From Actinomycetospora termitidis (GTDB lineage Bacteria > Actinomycetota > Actinomycetes > Mycobacteriales > Pseudonocardiaceae): a DNA stretch of 64,000 bases. The notes below the pieces were generated by a model. It saw nothing but the letters and a program-made list of their open reading frames with translations, did no database searches and was not told the DNA's origin. The position numbers and the translations under genes were made by a program. How positions within the stretch are numbered: position 1 is the first letter of the stretch; each line of letters opens with the position of its first letter. The stretch covers positions 248,001 to 312,000 of the forward strand of contig NZ_JASVWF010000008.1 in the NCBI RefSeq assembly GCF_030286555.1, given 5' to 3'. Positions 16,312 through 24,941 of the stretch are shown here, in pieces.

Positions 16312-18522
16312 TCAGGAAGGCTCGACCAGGAACGCGACACCGCGGCGCGGGGCGAGGTCGACCGCGAACGCGTGCAGGTCGTCGACGATGCCCACCGGCG
16401 ACTGCGTGAACATGTCCAGCACCGCGCTGCCGGGCGAGAGCACCTCGGAGCGGATCGTGCCCATCACCGGCTCGGCGCCGAAGTTGAGCACCGTCAACGC
16501 GTGGCGCTCGCCCTCCAGCTCGTGGACCAGCACGAGCACCCCGGCGTGGGAGACGTCCGGGATGTCGACCTGGCGTGCGGTCGCGATCCCGTAGTGCTTG
16601 CGCACCGCGAGGATTGCCTGCAGCTGGCGGGCGAAGCTGCGCTCGTCGGTCAACTGGTCGGGGAGCGTCCCGTAGAGGCTGCGGCCGCGCGGCATGCCCT
16701 CGGCGGAGCGGGTCGCGGTCGGGTCGACGCCCATGAGGTCGTGCGCGCCGCGGTGGATCCAGCGGGTGTCGCCCTCGGCGACCAGCGCGGCGACCTCCTC
16801 GACGGGCAGCGTCAGCATGCCGGTGAGGTCCCAGCCGGAGAGCGCGAAGACCCCGGGCTGCATCGCGTTGAACATCGCGAGCATGAGGTGGACCGCGCGG
16901 ATCTCCTCGATCTCCGCCGGGCCGATGTCGTCGAGGTCGGTGATGCCGATCGACGCGGCGATGACGGTGGTCAGGGTCGACGCGATGCCGTTGGTGGTGA
17001 ACACCAGGTTGTACGACACGTCCGGACCGGCGAGCGTCTCCAGCAGCTCCCCGCGCACGATCTCCGCGAGCCGCGCGCCGGTGACCTCCTCGCCGCGGAA
17101 GGTGAACGTCTCCTCACGGTGTCCTGCGGCCCAGTGGACGAGCTCGTAGGTCATCTCGTCGTGGTTCTGCAGGGCGTGCACCAGCGACGCCGGGTCGATA
17201 CCGATCTCGGCCGCGGTCCGCAGGCCCAGGCGCAGGAACTCGGCGTCGCCGGTGGCCAGGGCGTGGTGGTATCCGGGGCGGTTGACGAAGTCGTAGGAGA
17301 GGTCGGCGCCGGCGCGCCCGACCTCGCGGATGTCGTCCATCGTCAGGTTCAGTTCCTGGAACGTGAACCCGCCGACCTTGCGGACCATCGACGCGATCAG
17401 GTGGTTCGCGGCACCGGAGAGCGGGTGGCCCTCGGACCAGGCCGGCCCGCCGAGCGCGCTCTTCTCCACCCCGAGGAAGCCGTTGGCGTCCAGGCGCAGC
17501 GCCCCGGAGCCGAGGTCGGCCAGCGAGTGCAGGGCGTCGCCGATCGTCAGCCGCATCCCCGCGAACGAGGGGTCGAGCCAGTTGATCGAGGGCTGGCCCT
17601 CCTTGAAGTAGTGCAGGTAGACCCAGCGCCGGGCCACCCCGTCCACCCCGACGACGGCCTTCGTCGCGCTCCAGTTGGTCTCCTTCACCCCGGGCGCGTG
17701 GAAGATCACCCGTTGCAGGGCGCCGATGATGTAGCCGGCCTTCTCCAGGCGCTCCTCGGTGGCGGCGTCGAGGTTCACCGAGTCCCGGCCGGGCGGGACG
17801 ACGGGCAGCTCCGACCAGTCCTCCGGGTCGATCTCGACCATGTGGAAGATGCCGGGGTAGTCGGCGTACCCCATCTCGGCGAGTCGGAAGTCCGCGCCCT
17901 TGCCGGTGTGCCCGGGGACGACGTCGTCGATGACGGTGCCGCCGTGGAAGGTCGCCATCCCGCACATCGCCCGGAAGTCGGCCTCGGAGCCGAACGCCGG
18001 GTCGATCACCGTGGAGATGCGGTCGAAGTGGCCGTCGACGCTCGGGGTGTGGTCCCAGCCGGAGATGCCGCCCGCGCGCTTCACCGGCCCGGTGTGCACC
18101 GCCTCGACGCCGATCGCGGCGAACGTCCGCCAGAGGTCCTCCTCGGCCATCGCGGCGAGGAACGGCTGCCCGGGCCGGGTGATCAGCGACAGCGGGTAGG
18201 CCGTGAACCACACGCTCGCGGTGTCGACGGCGCCGCGCGGGTCGGGGTCGGCGAACGGGTTCTGCCACATCGTGCCGCGGCCCGAGAACTGGCGGGCGAT
18301 GGTGTCCGCGTCCGCGAGCATGGACTGGCCACGCAGCCAGGCGACGTAGGCCGGATTGGTGCCGGTCGGCTCGCCGTCGCGGCCGGCCGGCCGCCGCTCG
18401 AAGGGCGAGCGCACCCGCGGCCGGTGGCGCAGCGCCCGCGGCCGGGCGGGGTGGAAGTGCTCGGCGTAGGTGAGATCGATCGGGCCCGTGCCCTCGTCCT
18501 GCCCGGCTGCCCCGTCCTGCAC
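16312..18522 (-). CDS. GH13 trehalose synthase-like enzyme (maltose alpha-D-glucosyltransferase type)
   Basis: A 736-residue alpha-amylase-superfamily enzyme. The catalytic residues can be placed: nucleophile Asp in [12 protein letters not shown] (about 343), acid/base Glu in [12 protein letters not shown] (about 388), and the transition-state Asp in [10 protein letters not shown] (about 451). A C-terminal beta-domain holds [13 protein letters not shown]. These resemble the divergent TreS-like branch rather than classical maltose-to-trehalose TreS, so the exact reaction is uncertain. The GTG at 18522 has an AGAGG upstream. The longer upstream frame runs through a tandem repeat and is not coding. 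Together with otsA it points to trehalose metabolism. Confidence 0.82.
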   Translation of the reverse strand: MQDGAAGQDEGTGPIDLTYAEHFHPARPRALRHRPRVRSPFERRPAGRDGEPTGTNPAYVAWLRGQSMLADADTIARQFSGRGTMWQNPFADPDPRGAVDTASVWFTAYPLSLITRPGQPFLAAMAEEDLWRTFAAIGVEAVHTGPVKRAGGISGWDHTPSVDGHFDRISTVIDPAFGSEADFRAMCGMATFHGGTVIDDVVPGHTGKGADFRLAEMGYADYPGIFHMVEIDPEDWSELPVVPPGRDSVNLDAATEERLEKAGYIIGALQRVIFHAPGVKETNWSATKAVVGVDGVARRWVYLHYFKEGQPSINWLDPSFAGMRLTIGDALHSLADLGSGALRLDANGFLGVEKSALGGPAWSEGHPLSGAANHLIASMVRKVGGFTFQELNLTMDDIREVGRAGADLSYDFVNRPGYHHALATGDAEFLRLGLRTAAEIGIDPASLVHALQNHDEMTYELVHWAAGHREETFTFRGEEVTGARLAEIVRGELLETLAGPDVSYNLVFTTNGIASTLTTVIAASIGITDLDDIGPAEIEEIRAVHLMLAMFNAMQPGVFALSGWDLTGMLTLPVEEVAALVAEGDTRWIHRGAHDLMGVDPTATRSAEGMPRGRSLYGTLPDQLTDERSFARQLQAILAVRKHYGIATARQVDIPDVSHAGVLVLVHELEGERHALTVLNFGAEPVMGTIRSEVLSPGSAVLDMFTQSPVGIVDDLHAFAVDLAPRRGVAFLVEPS

Positions 18523-18942
18523 CGACCTACCTCTTTCTCCCCGCCACCGGAACGACGCGACATGGTCACACGCGGTCCACGTCGATCCGCCGTCGGGATC
18601 GGCCCCGGTCGGGGGTGTCGCGAGCTGATTCGATCCAGCCCCGGGCGACGTCATGACGGTGCCCTGGCTTGCCCGCCAGCGTTGCGGGACGCACACGGCG
18701 GGAGGACGTGACGTTCCGACGGCCGCGCGTTGCGGGACGCACACGGCCGGAGGACGTGACATTCCGACAGCCACGCGTTGCGGGACGCACATCCCGAAGG
18801 ACGGGCTCTCCGCCGGGCCGTGCATCGCGAGGGGTCGAGCGAGCACCTGCGGTGGTCGGCGGGGTCCGAGCACCACCGGGAGTGCTCGTTGATCATGCGC
18901 GGGTACGCAGCGACCACGCGAACACGCGCGACACTCCCCCGC
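18523..18942. other. 420-bp intergenic region with tandem repeats
   Basis: This gap lies between two divergent genes and has no convincing gene. It holds the 48-bp tandem repeat at 18679-18791, a variant of the dispersed 15-base word near 18583, and a small inverted repeat with arms CGAGCAC/GTGCTCG near 18867. Confidence 0.6.
18679..18796. repeat. 48-bp tandem repeat, about 2.4 copies
   Basis: Units begin at 18679, 18727 and 18775 with GCGTTGCGGGACGCACA and then GGAGGACGTGAC. Units 1 and 2 differ at about five positions; the third breaks off after 17 bases. TGCG-GGA-CGCA can form a small hairpin in each unit. There are no spacers, so it is not a CRISPR array. Confidence 0.8.
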
Positions 18943-19746
18943 ATGACGATGCCCTGGCCGGACCGCCCCGCCCCGACCGCCGACGAGGTCGCCGCCCGGG
19001 TGGCCACCGAGCGGCACGGCCCGGTGCTGCTCGTGCGGATCACCCGCCCGGAGAAGCGCAACGCGATCGACGCCGCGACCACCCGAGGGCTCGACGAGGC
19101 ACTGGACCTGCTCGACGACGACCCGGCCCTGCGGTGCGGGGTGCTCGCCGGGTCGGGCGGGGTGTTCTGCGCCGGGACGGACGTCTCCGTGGGCCCGGGA
19201 GCGCCGACCCCGCGCGGCGGCAACTACGGCGTCGTCGCGCGTCGGCGCACCACCCCACTGATCGCCGCCGTGGAGGGCATCGCCTACGGCGGCGGGTTCG
19301 AGGTCGCGCTCGCGTGCGACCTCGTCGTGGCGTCCTCGACCGCCCGGTTCGCACTGCCCGAGGTCGGGCTCGGCCTCGTCGCGAACTGCGGGGCGCTGTT
19401 CCGCACCCCGCGCGCCGTGCCACCCGCCGTCGCGAAGCGGCTGCTGCTGACCGGCGACCCGATGGACGCGACCCGCGCCCACGAGCTGGGCCTGGTGACC
19501 GACCTCGTGGAACCCGGCGCCGCGGAGGCGAGCGCCCTCGGGATCGCGGAGCGCATCGCCTCCCGGTCACCGGCCGCGGTCGCCGCGACCCTCGCCGCCG
19601 TCGACTCCGCGGTGCTCGAGGCGGACGCCCGTGGCTGGTCCGACACCGACCGGGCCGTCGCCGCCGTCGTCGCGAGTCCCGACCGGGCCGAGGGTCTAGC
19701 GGCGTTCGCGGAGAAGCGTCCGCCCGTGTGGCCTTCGGCCGGGTGA
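18943..19746 (+). CDS. Enoyl-CoA hydratase/isomerase family protein
   Basis: A 267-residue crotonase-fold protein. It shows [13 protein letters not shown] at about 35, the first oxyanion-hole segment [11 protein letters not shown] at about 70, and the second, [19 protein letters not shown], at about 111-129, followed by the PEVGLGL segment. Acyl-CoA hydration or isomerisation is likely, substrate unknown. The ATG at 18943 (MTMPWPD) is preferred because the region upstream is the repeat-bearing leader. Its stop lies in the left arm of a 20-bp hairpin shared with the convergent anti-sigma gene. Confidence 0.9.
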   Translation: MTMPWPDRPAPTADEVAARVATERHGPVLLVRITRPEKRNAIDAATTRGLDEALDLLDDDPALRCGVLAGSGGVFCAGTDVSVGPGAPTPRGGNYGVVARRRTTPLIAAVEGIAYGGGFEVALACDLVVASSTARFALPEVGLGLVANCGALFRTPRAVPPAVAKRLLLTGDPMDATRAHELGLVTDLVEPGAAEASALGIAERIASRSPAAVAATLAAVDSAVLEADARGWSDTDRAVAAVVASPDRAEGLAAFAEKRPPVWPSAG

Positions 19747-19784
19747 GCAGAAACCCGTGTCAGGACACGGATTTTTGCTCACCC
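19741..19784. terminator. 20-bp stem hairpin spanning two stop codons
   Basis: Arm GGGTGAGCAGAAACCCGTGT (19741-19760) pairs with 19765-19784 with two wobble positions and a 4-base loop. It contains the stop codons of both convergent genes, so the right arm encodes the last residues (GEQKSVS) of the anti-sigma protein. Probably a two-way terminator. Confidence 0.8.
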
Positions 19785-20215
19785 GGCGCAGCCACACTCG
19801 AGCGCAGCAGCACCGTCGTGCCACGGGCGTCGTGGTGGATCGCGACCTCGTCGACCTGGCTGTTCATCAGCGTGATGCCGCGGCCGTGGAGGGCGGGACG
19901 GCCGACCGCATCGTGTTCCTGGTCGACCGACTCGGGGACCCGCCAACGGCCGCCGTCGGCCACCGTCACGAGGACCTCGCCGGCGTCGAGCATGACGGTG
20001 AGGTCGATGCGGGCGACCCCGTCGCGCCGGTGCTGGTCGTCGTAGGCGTGCACGACGACGTTGTCGATGGCCTCGCTCGCCGCGAGGACCATGCCGTCCG
20101 CCACGGTCGACGGGACCGCCGACGACCGCAGCCAGGACCGCAGGTCCTCCCGGATGCGGGGTCCCTGGTCGATGTCGGCGCTGTAGTCGACGCGTTCGAA
20201 CTCGACGGAGTCCAT
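19760..20215 (-). CDS. Anti-sigma regulatory factor, HATPase (RsbW-like)
   Basis: A 151-residue single-domain GHKL ATPase of the serine kinase anti-sigma type. N-box region: VLAASEAIDNVVVHAYDD (Glu and Asn ligands at about residues 49-52). G1 box: VTVADGGRW. G2-like: LHGRGITLMNSQVDEV. Such proteins bind a sigma factor and phosphorylate a STAS antagonist; the STAS gene at 10693 is a candidate partner but is unlinked. The C-terminus is encoded by a terminator hairpin arm, which is unusual. Confidence 0.88.
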   Translation of the reverse strand: MDSVEFERVDYSADIDQGPRIREDLRSWLRSSAVPSTVADGMVLAASEAIDNVVVHAYDDQHRRDGVARIDLTVMLDAGEVLVTVADGGRWRVPESVDQEHDAVGRPALHGRGITLMNSQVDEVAIHHDARGTTVLLRSSVAAPGEQKSVS

Positions 20216-20400
20216 GAAGTCGCCCCTCGTGCCCCCCGTGGTGTCGGACGGGGTCGGTAGCAGTCACCGGGAGGATCACCAGCCCGCCGTCCCTCCATGC
20301 CTCGATCGGGCCCGGTGCGTCGGACGGGGCCCGCCACACGACCGCCGGACCTTTTCCCGACGGATGCGTCGGCGGCCGCCGTCCGGCAGGGTCGACCACC

Positions 20401-21105
20401 GTGAGCAAGGCACACCCGCAGCAGTGGACGATCCACGACGACGACCACCGCCCCTCGGCTGCATCGGTCGCGGCGCTGGCGCAGTACCCGACGACCCAGA
20501 TCGCCGACTCCGGCGGCCCGGTCTCCGTGGTCGGGCCGGGCATCGTCCACCAGGCGGGCGGCCGGGACTTCTGCGGCCCGGCGCTCACGGTGTGGACCAA
20601 GCCCGGCGACATCCTCTTCCTGCTCAAGGCCCCGGACCTCGCGCGGGAGGGCGACGTTCTCGTCGTCGACGGCGGCGGACGCCCGGACGCCGCGATCCTG
20701 GGCGACATCATGAGCGGCGCGCTGGCGCGGATCGGCGCCGTGGGCATCGCGATCGACGGCGTGGTCCGCGACGTCGACGGCATCGACGAGATCGGCCTGC
20801 CCGTCTTCGCCCGCGGCGTCTATCCGACGACGGGTTCCAACGAGGGGCCCGGCGCGATCAACGTCGACGTCGTGCTCGGCGGGGTCGCGGTGCATCCGGG
20901 CGACGTGGTGCGCGGCGACGCGAGCGGGCTCGTCGTCGTCCCGCGGGAACACGTCGACGACGTCGTGGCACTCACCCGCGCGGTCGACGAGCGGGAACGG
21001 ACCTGGACCGCGGCCATGCGCGACGGGGCCGGCCTGGCCGAGGCCACCGGCGTCGACGAGGTCATCCGGCAGCGGCGCGAGGCCGTCGGGGTTCACCTGC
21101 CCTGA
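20401..21105 (+). CDS. RraA-like (4-hydroxy-4-methyl-2-oxoglutarate aldolase family) protein
   Basis: A 234-residue RraA/HMG-aldolase fold protein. Motifs: ALTVWTKPGDILFLLKA, VVDGGGRPDAAILGDIMSGALARIGAVG, and the Arg-Asp pair in IDGVVRDVDGI at about residue 123, which in HMG/CHA aldolases binds the substrate and metal. It may be an aldolase or oxaloacetate decarboxylase, or a non-catalytic RNase-regulator homologue; the Gly-x20-Arg-Asp pattern favours the enzyme. The GTG at 20401 starts VSKAHPQQW. Its last 44 bases overlap the convergent histidine kinase gene, with no hairpin between them. Confidence 0.85.
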   Translation: MSKAHPQQWTIHDDDHRPSAASVAALAQYPTTQIADSGGPVSVVGPGIVHQAGGRDFCGPALTVWTKPGDILFLLKAPDLAREGDVLVVDGGGRPDAAILGDIMSGALARIGAVGIAIDGVVRDVDGIDEIGLPVFARGVYPTTGSNEGPGAINVDVVLGGVAVHPGDVVRGDASGLVVVPREHVDDVVALTRAVDERERTWTAAMRDGAGLAEATGVDEVIRQRREAVGVHLP

Positions 21106-22264
21106 GGTCCGTCGGGGTTCCCGACGGCAGGTCGGCGACGACCTCGAAGCCGGTCCCGACCGCGGCGGCCCGGAGCATGCCGCCCACCGCCGCGACCCGT
21201 TCGGCGAGCCCGCCCAGCCCGAAACCGCCGGACCGCGGATGCGGCACCGCGGGCCCGGTGCCGCCGTCGTCCCGCACCGCCAGCCGGATGCTCGGTCCGC
21301 CCTCCAGGGTGACCACGACCTCGGCCCCCTTGCCCGCGTACTTCATCGCGTTCGTCAGGGCCTCCTGGACGACCCGCACGATCGTCAGGGCGACCTCGGG
21401 CGACGGGTCCACCGGCTCGCCCACGTCGACCCGGCGGACCCACAGCCCGTTGCGGCGCGCGGCGTCGATGAGGGGACCGAGTGCGTCGAGCCCGGGCGTG
21501 GGCACGTCCGCCTCGGGGTCGTCGCTGCGCAGGACGCCGAGCATCGTCCGGAGCTCCCCGACCGCCTCGGTCCCGCCGTCCTCGACGCGGGACAGGGCGT
21601 CGGCGGCCCGCGTCGGGTCGACGGGTAGGAGGTGGCGTGCGGCAGCGGCCTGCACCGTCATGGTCGTGACGGCGTGCGAGACGACGTCGTGCATCTCGCG
21701 GGCGATCCGGAGCCGCTCCGAGCGCACGGCGTCGCGCCGTTCGAACTCGGCCACCTCCTCGCGCAGCTGCGCCGCCCGCCGGGTCGCCCGGGCCCACCGG
21801 CCGGCGCCCCAGCAGGCCAGCAGGGCCACTGCCTGCGCCAGCAGGACGGCTCGCACGACCCCGAGCTCGGTGTCGGTCGGCGCGATCGGACGGCTGAGCT
21901 CGTCGAGCACGACGACGGGCGCGGTGAGCCCGTACGCGACGATCAGGGCGACGACCGCTCGCTCCGGCCCGCACCGCGCAGCCAGGGAGTACAGCGCGAC
22001 CGGCACCACCGCGAGTGGGCGGTAGTCGGTGAGGAGGGCGGCCGCCGCCAGGTTGTGCACCAGGGCGGCGGTGAGGACGAGGCCGGGATGACCGCGGCGC
22101 CAGAAGAGTGCCGCGCTCCCGACTCCCGCGGCGAACAGCGTCGTCAGGGAGACCGCGCCGACGTCGGAGGTCGTGTTCGACCCGCCCACGAGTTCCAGGA
22201 CGAACACGCCGAGGACGAGCAGCACCTCGCGGGTCTGGACCGACCACGACCGAATCCGGTTCAT
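21062..22264 (-). CDS. Sensor histidine kinase, HisKA_3 (NarL/DegS-type)
   Basis: About 400 residues: an N-terminal membrane part with roughly four to five hydrophobic segments, then a dimerisation/phospho-acceptor helix ERLRIAREMHDVVSHAVTT (His at about 193), and a HATPase with EALTNAMKYA (N box) and RDDGGTG / GGFGLGGLAERV (G boxes). The start at 22264 overlaps the upstream gene by ATGA. A NarL-type response regulator is encoded divergently at 22918, the natural partner. The stimulus is unknown. Confidence 0.9.
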   Translation of the reverse strand: MNRIRSWSVQTREVLLVLGVFVLELVGGSNTTSDVGAVSLTTLFAAGVGSAALFWRRGHPGLVLTAALVHNLAAAALLTDYRPLAVVPVALYSLAARCGPERAVVALIVAYGLTAPVVVLDELSRPIAPTDTELGVVRAVLLAQAVALLACWGAGRWARATRRAAQLREEVAEFERRDAVRSERLRIAREMHDVVSHAVTTMTVQAAAARHLLPVDPTRAADALSRVEDGGTEAVGELRTMLGVLRSDDPEADVPTPGLDALGPLIDAARRNGLWVRRVDVGEPVDPSPEVALTIVRVVQEALTNAMKYAGKGAEVVVTLEGGPSIRLAVRDDGGTGPAVPHPRSGGFGLGGLAERVAAVGGMLRAAAVGTGFEVVADLPSGTPTDLRAGEPRRPRAAAG

Positions 22265-22824
22265 CGCCGGAAGAAGAGCCATCGCAGCATCGACCCGACC
22301 GAACGCTCTGCGTTCTCGTTCTCGTCACGGTCCGCGAACAGGGTCGGTTCGGGCCAGGCCGGAGGGCGAGGCTTGTCCTCGAAGCCGCGGAGGACCTCCA
22401 ACGTCGACGGCTCGACCGCGGTCGGCAGTTCCGGTACCCGGTCGAGTTCCCGCAGGGCGCCCCACAGGTCCTGCTTCTCGCGCGCCCGGAGGGCGATCAG
22501 CTCCGCCTCTTCGGGGAGCCCCACGAGGCAGCAAGGGTTCGCGGCGGGCCGCTCCAGGACGAGGGTGAGCACGGGCGGAGCGCCGTGGACGACGGAGAAC
22601 TCGCCGGCCTTCGACACCCGGATGCGTTCGACGTGGCTCGGGGAGGTCGACGCCGTCGAGACGACGACGACCTCGAGCTCCACGCCGTGGTCGAGGAGGG
22701 CTGCGGACGGGTGCGGCACGAGCACGAGGTCCGGCAGGACGAGCAGGCCGGGCGAGCCCTCCTCGTCGGGGCTCCGATGCACATGGGCGAACACGGCGGG
22801 TTCGAGACGGTGGTCGTCAGGCAC
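22261..22824 (-). CDS. Unknown protein upstream of the histidine kinase, possibly a degenerate trypsin-like domain
   Basis: A 187-residue protein coupled to the kinase by ATGA overlap. The segment GSPGLLVLPDLVLVPHPSAALL aligns in style with the start of trypsin-like serine proteases (GTLVAPDLVLTAAHC), but the catalytic His is missing. VVHGAPPVLTLVLERPA resembles the strand before the protease's aspartate region. No catalytic triad can be assembled. The tail is polar and ends SMLRWLFFRR. Either a pseudoprotease or a coincidental match. Its position between kinase and response regulator suggests a sensory role; that is inference. Confidence 0.6.
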   Translation of the reverse strand: MPDDHRLEPAVFAHVHRSPDEEGSPGLLVLPDLVLVPHPSAALLDHGVELEVVVVSTASTSPSHVERIRVSKAGEFSVVHGAPPVLTLVLERPAANPCCLVGLPEEAELIALRAREKQDLWGALRELDRVPELPTAVEPSTLEVLRGFEDKPRPPAWPEPTLFADRDENENAERSVGSMLRWLFFRR

Positions 22825-22917
22825 GGCGTCGAGCTTGCGTGCTCAGCGTGAGTGGCACATGGGCCACCGGGGTGAATCAGTCCATCAATCGCCCGCGACC
22901 GACTACTTTCGGACGCC

Positions 22918-23622
22918 ATGGCGGTACGGGTGGTCCTCGCGGACGACGACGAGGTCTACCGGCTCGGGCTGTCGAGCATCCTGTCCGTGCAGCCCGACAT
23001 CGAGATCGTCGCGGAGGTCGGGGACGGCGCGGCCGCGGTCGCGGCGGTCCGGGAGCACCACCCCGACGTCGCGGTGCTGGACCTGCGGATGCCGGTGCTC
23101 GACGGAGTAGCAGCCACGCGCGAGATCGCCTCGGACGCGACCACGGCCGCCGTCGGGAAGCCGGTGGCCGCCCTCGTGCTCACCGGGTTCCACGTGACCG
23201 AGGCCGTGTACGACGCGCTGCGCGCGGGGGCCTCGGGCTACGTGCTCAAGGACCGGGCGGGTTCCCGGCTGGTGCCGGCGGTCCGGGCGGTCGCCGAGGG
23301 CGAGGCCTGGCTCGACCCCGGCGTCACCCGCGACCTGATCTCCGAGTTCGCGCGCCGCCCGGACGAGCGGCGCGCGACCCCCGAGGACCTCGACGACCTG
23401 ACCCGGCGCGAACGCGACGTGCTGACGCTCGTCGCGCACGGCCTGTCGAACACCGAGATCGCGGACCACCTGACCGTCGAGATCGGCACGGTGAAGACCC
23501 ACGTGAACCGCATCTTCACCAAGCTCGGTCTCGAGCACCGCGCCCAGGCGGTGTCGCTCGCGTTCCGCACCCGGCTGGTCGGGCCGGACGACGCCCGACC
23601 CGACCTCGGCCGGGGACGGTGA
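22918..23622 (+). CDS. NarL/LuxR-type response regulator
   Basis: A 234-residue response regulator. Receiver domain: acidic pair LADDDEVYRLGL at 7-15, phospho-acceptor Asp in VAVLDLRMPVLDG (about 54), and the conserved Lys in GYVLKDRAG (about 109). The LuxR DNA-binding domain runs from DLTRRERDVLTLVAHGLSNTEIADHL to TVKTHVNRIFTKLGL (about 160-205). It is divergent from the kinase operon at 21062-22824, and the 93-bp region between them probably holds both promoters. Confidence 0.93.
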   Translation: MAVRVVLADDDEVYRLGLSSILSVQPDIEIVAEVGDGAAAVAAVREHHPDVAVLDLRMPVLDGVAATREIASDATTAAVGKPVAALVLTGFHVTEAVYDALRAGASGYVLKDRAGSRLVPAVRAVAEGEAWLDPGVTRDLISEFARRPDERRATPEDLDDLTRRERDVLTLVAHGLSNTEIADHLTVEIGTVKTHVNRIFTKLGLEHRAQAVSLAFRTRLVGPDDARPDLGRGR

Positions 23623-23624
23623 CC

Positions 23625-23888
23625 CTACGAGCAGGTGAACGGGTTGCCGCGGCGCCCGACGAAGTGCAGGAACCCGCCCCAGTTGAAGTGCAGGTCCACG
23701 CCCTGGTCGCCGGTGTTGGCGCCGATCCAGGCCTTGTGGATCTTCACCGCCGCGAGGATCAGCGGCCCCCACACGGGGATCGCGCCCAGGGCGAGCTCGC
23801 CCGCGGGGACGCCCTGCGCGGCGAAGCAGCCCTCGCCCTGGTCCAGGTGCACGATCAGGCCCCAGAAGCGGGGTTCGACCTCGGCCAT
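23625..23888 (-). CDS. Small hypothetical protein
   Basis: An 87-residue protein: EPRFWGLIVHLDQGEGCFAAQ, a hydrophobic middle ELALGAIPVWGPLILAAVKIHKAW, and a C-terminal HFNWGGFLHFVGRRGNPFTCS with a Cys near the end. No family recognised. Its ATG shares one base with the stop of the upstream 109-residue gene, so the two are a coupled pair. It is convergent with the response regulator, 2 bases apart. Confidence 0.55.
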   Translation of the reverse strand: MAEVEPRFWGLIVHLDQGEGCFAAQGVPAGELALGAIPVWGPLILAAVKIHKAWIGANTGDQGVDLHFNWGGFLHFVGRRGNPFTCS

Positions 23889-24217
23889 CACGCGTCCTCC
23901 GTCCGTGCGCGGGGGCTGCGGATCGCCCCGTGGTCGTCCACCTCGAGCCGGCCGGCGGCCAGCTTCGCGTTCAGTTCCGCCACCGATGCGGTGACGTAGG
24001 CCCGGGTCGCGGCGTCGAGCGTCGCCGACGGCTCCCACCGGACCTGTCCGTTCTCGACGACGGCCTCGCCGAGCTCGGACTCGGCGACGAGGAACCCGCG
24101 GTCCCCCGAGGCACCCTCGGCCTCGGGCCACGGGGTGTCGTCCGCGGGCTCCGGGGCCCCGACCCGAGCGGCCATGAGGTCGATCGACTCGCTGTACGTG
24201 TGGTCGACGGTCGTCAT
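23888..24217 (-). CDS. Small acidic hypothetical protein
   Basis: A 109-residue acidic soluble protein (MTTVDHTYSESIDLMAARVG at the start; SATLDAATRAYVTASVAELNAKLAAGRL later). GGGAGG lies just upstream of the ATG at 24217, which favours this over the GTG at 24223. It forms a two-gene unit with the 87-residue gene (TGATG junction). No known domain; function unknown. Confidence 0.55.
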   Translation of the reverse strand: MTTVDHTYSESIDLMAARVGAPEPADDTPWPEAEGASGDRGFLVAESELGEAVVENGQVRWEPSATLDAATRAYVTASVAELNAKLAAGRLEVDDHGAIRSPRARTEDA

Positions 24218-24415
24218 GTCCACCTCCCTCCTGCTGCGGCACCTCCCCGGTGCCGGGCCGACCGCGGTGGCCGGCGAGCAGGAACGATCCGCCGATCGAG
24301 GCCGTGGATCGTCGTCCCGCGGACAGCACCGCGGCCTCCACCCAGGGGCCTACGCGAGGGGCGCCGCCTCCCACCCCGGATGGGTGCGACGGGCCCGCTG
24401 CTACCGTTCGCCGCC

Positions 24416-24898
24416 ATGGCGGGGGCCGGAATGACAACGCGGGGATTCTCCGCGGCGGTCGTCCTGGCCACCGCCGTCGCGCTCGACCTCGTCGCGCAGG
24501 AGCCGCGTGGGCACGTGCTCGCGGTCGCCCTGGCCGCTAGCTCCGTGGGCGCGGCCCGCCTGCTGCTGGCACACCGGTGGCGTGGGACGTTCGCCCTGCT
24601 CAACCTCGCCGTGCTCGCCCAACCGGCCGCGCACGCCGTCACGAAGCTCACCCCGCACGCGCACGGGATCTCACCGGTGGCGCTGCAGATCGCGGTGACG
24701 CTGCTGGTGGTGCTGGTCGCGGGGGGCGAGCCACTGCTCGTCGTGGCCGCGACGCTGCCGCTGGTCCGCCTGCTGCTGACCGTCCCCCCGGACGGGCCGC
24801 CGCGGACCGTCCGGACGGCCCCACCCGCCGTCGGGAACCTCTCCGGGGTCGACCTCGCACGGTGCCTGCCACGAAGGGGTCCGCCGAGCCCGGCCTGA
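24416..24898 (+). CDS. Small integral membrane protein, unknown
   Basis: A 160-residue protein with about four hydrophobic segments (SAAVVLATAVALDLVA; HVLAVALAASSVGAARLLL; TFALLNLAVLAQPAAHAV; VALQIAVTLLVVLVAGGEPLLVVAATLPLVRLLL) and a Pro-rich C-terminal tail. No family recognised. The ATG at 24416 or the in-frame ATG at 24431 could be the start. It contains one exact copy of the dispersed 15-base word (24823-24837). Confidence 0.6.
   Translation: MAGAGMTTRGFSAAVVLATAVALDLVAQEPRGHVLAVALAASSVGAARLLLAHRWRGTFALLNLAVLAQPAAHAVTKLTPHAHGISPVALQIAVTLLVVLVAGGEPLLVVAATLPLVRLLLTVPPDGPPRTVRTAPPAVGNLSGVDLARCLPRRGPPSPA
24823..24837 (-). repeat. Dispersed 15-base word, copy 5
   Basis: Reverse-strand TTCCCGACGGCGGGT inside the 3' part of the small membrane-protein gene. 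Confidence 0.6.
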
Positions 24899-24941
24899 GC
24901 CCGCTCGTGCCCGCACCCCGTCGACCCCGCGCGAGGTCCCC

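Noticed and set aside
18679-18796. CRISPR-like array.
   Set aside because: The repeats are directly adjacent with no unique spacers, only about 2.4 copies, and no cas genes are near.
16312-19482. A single 1056-residue protein including the region upstream of 18522.
   Set aside because: The extra N-terminus runs over the tandem repeat and has no family similarity; GTG 18522 has a ribosome-binding site.
21062-21105. Frameshift or misassembly because the RraA-like and histidine kinase genes overlap at their 3' ends.
   Set aside because: Both proteins are complete with normal lengths; a 44-bp convergent overlap is tolerable.
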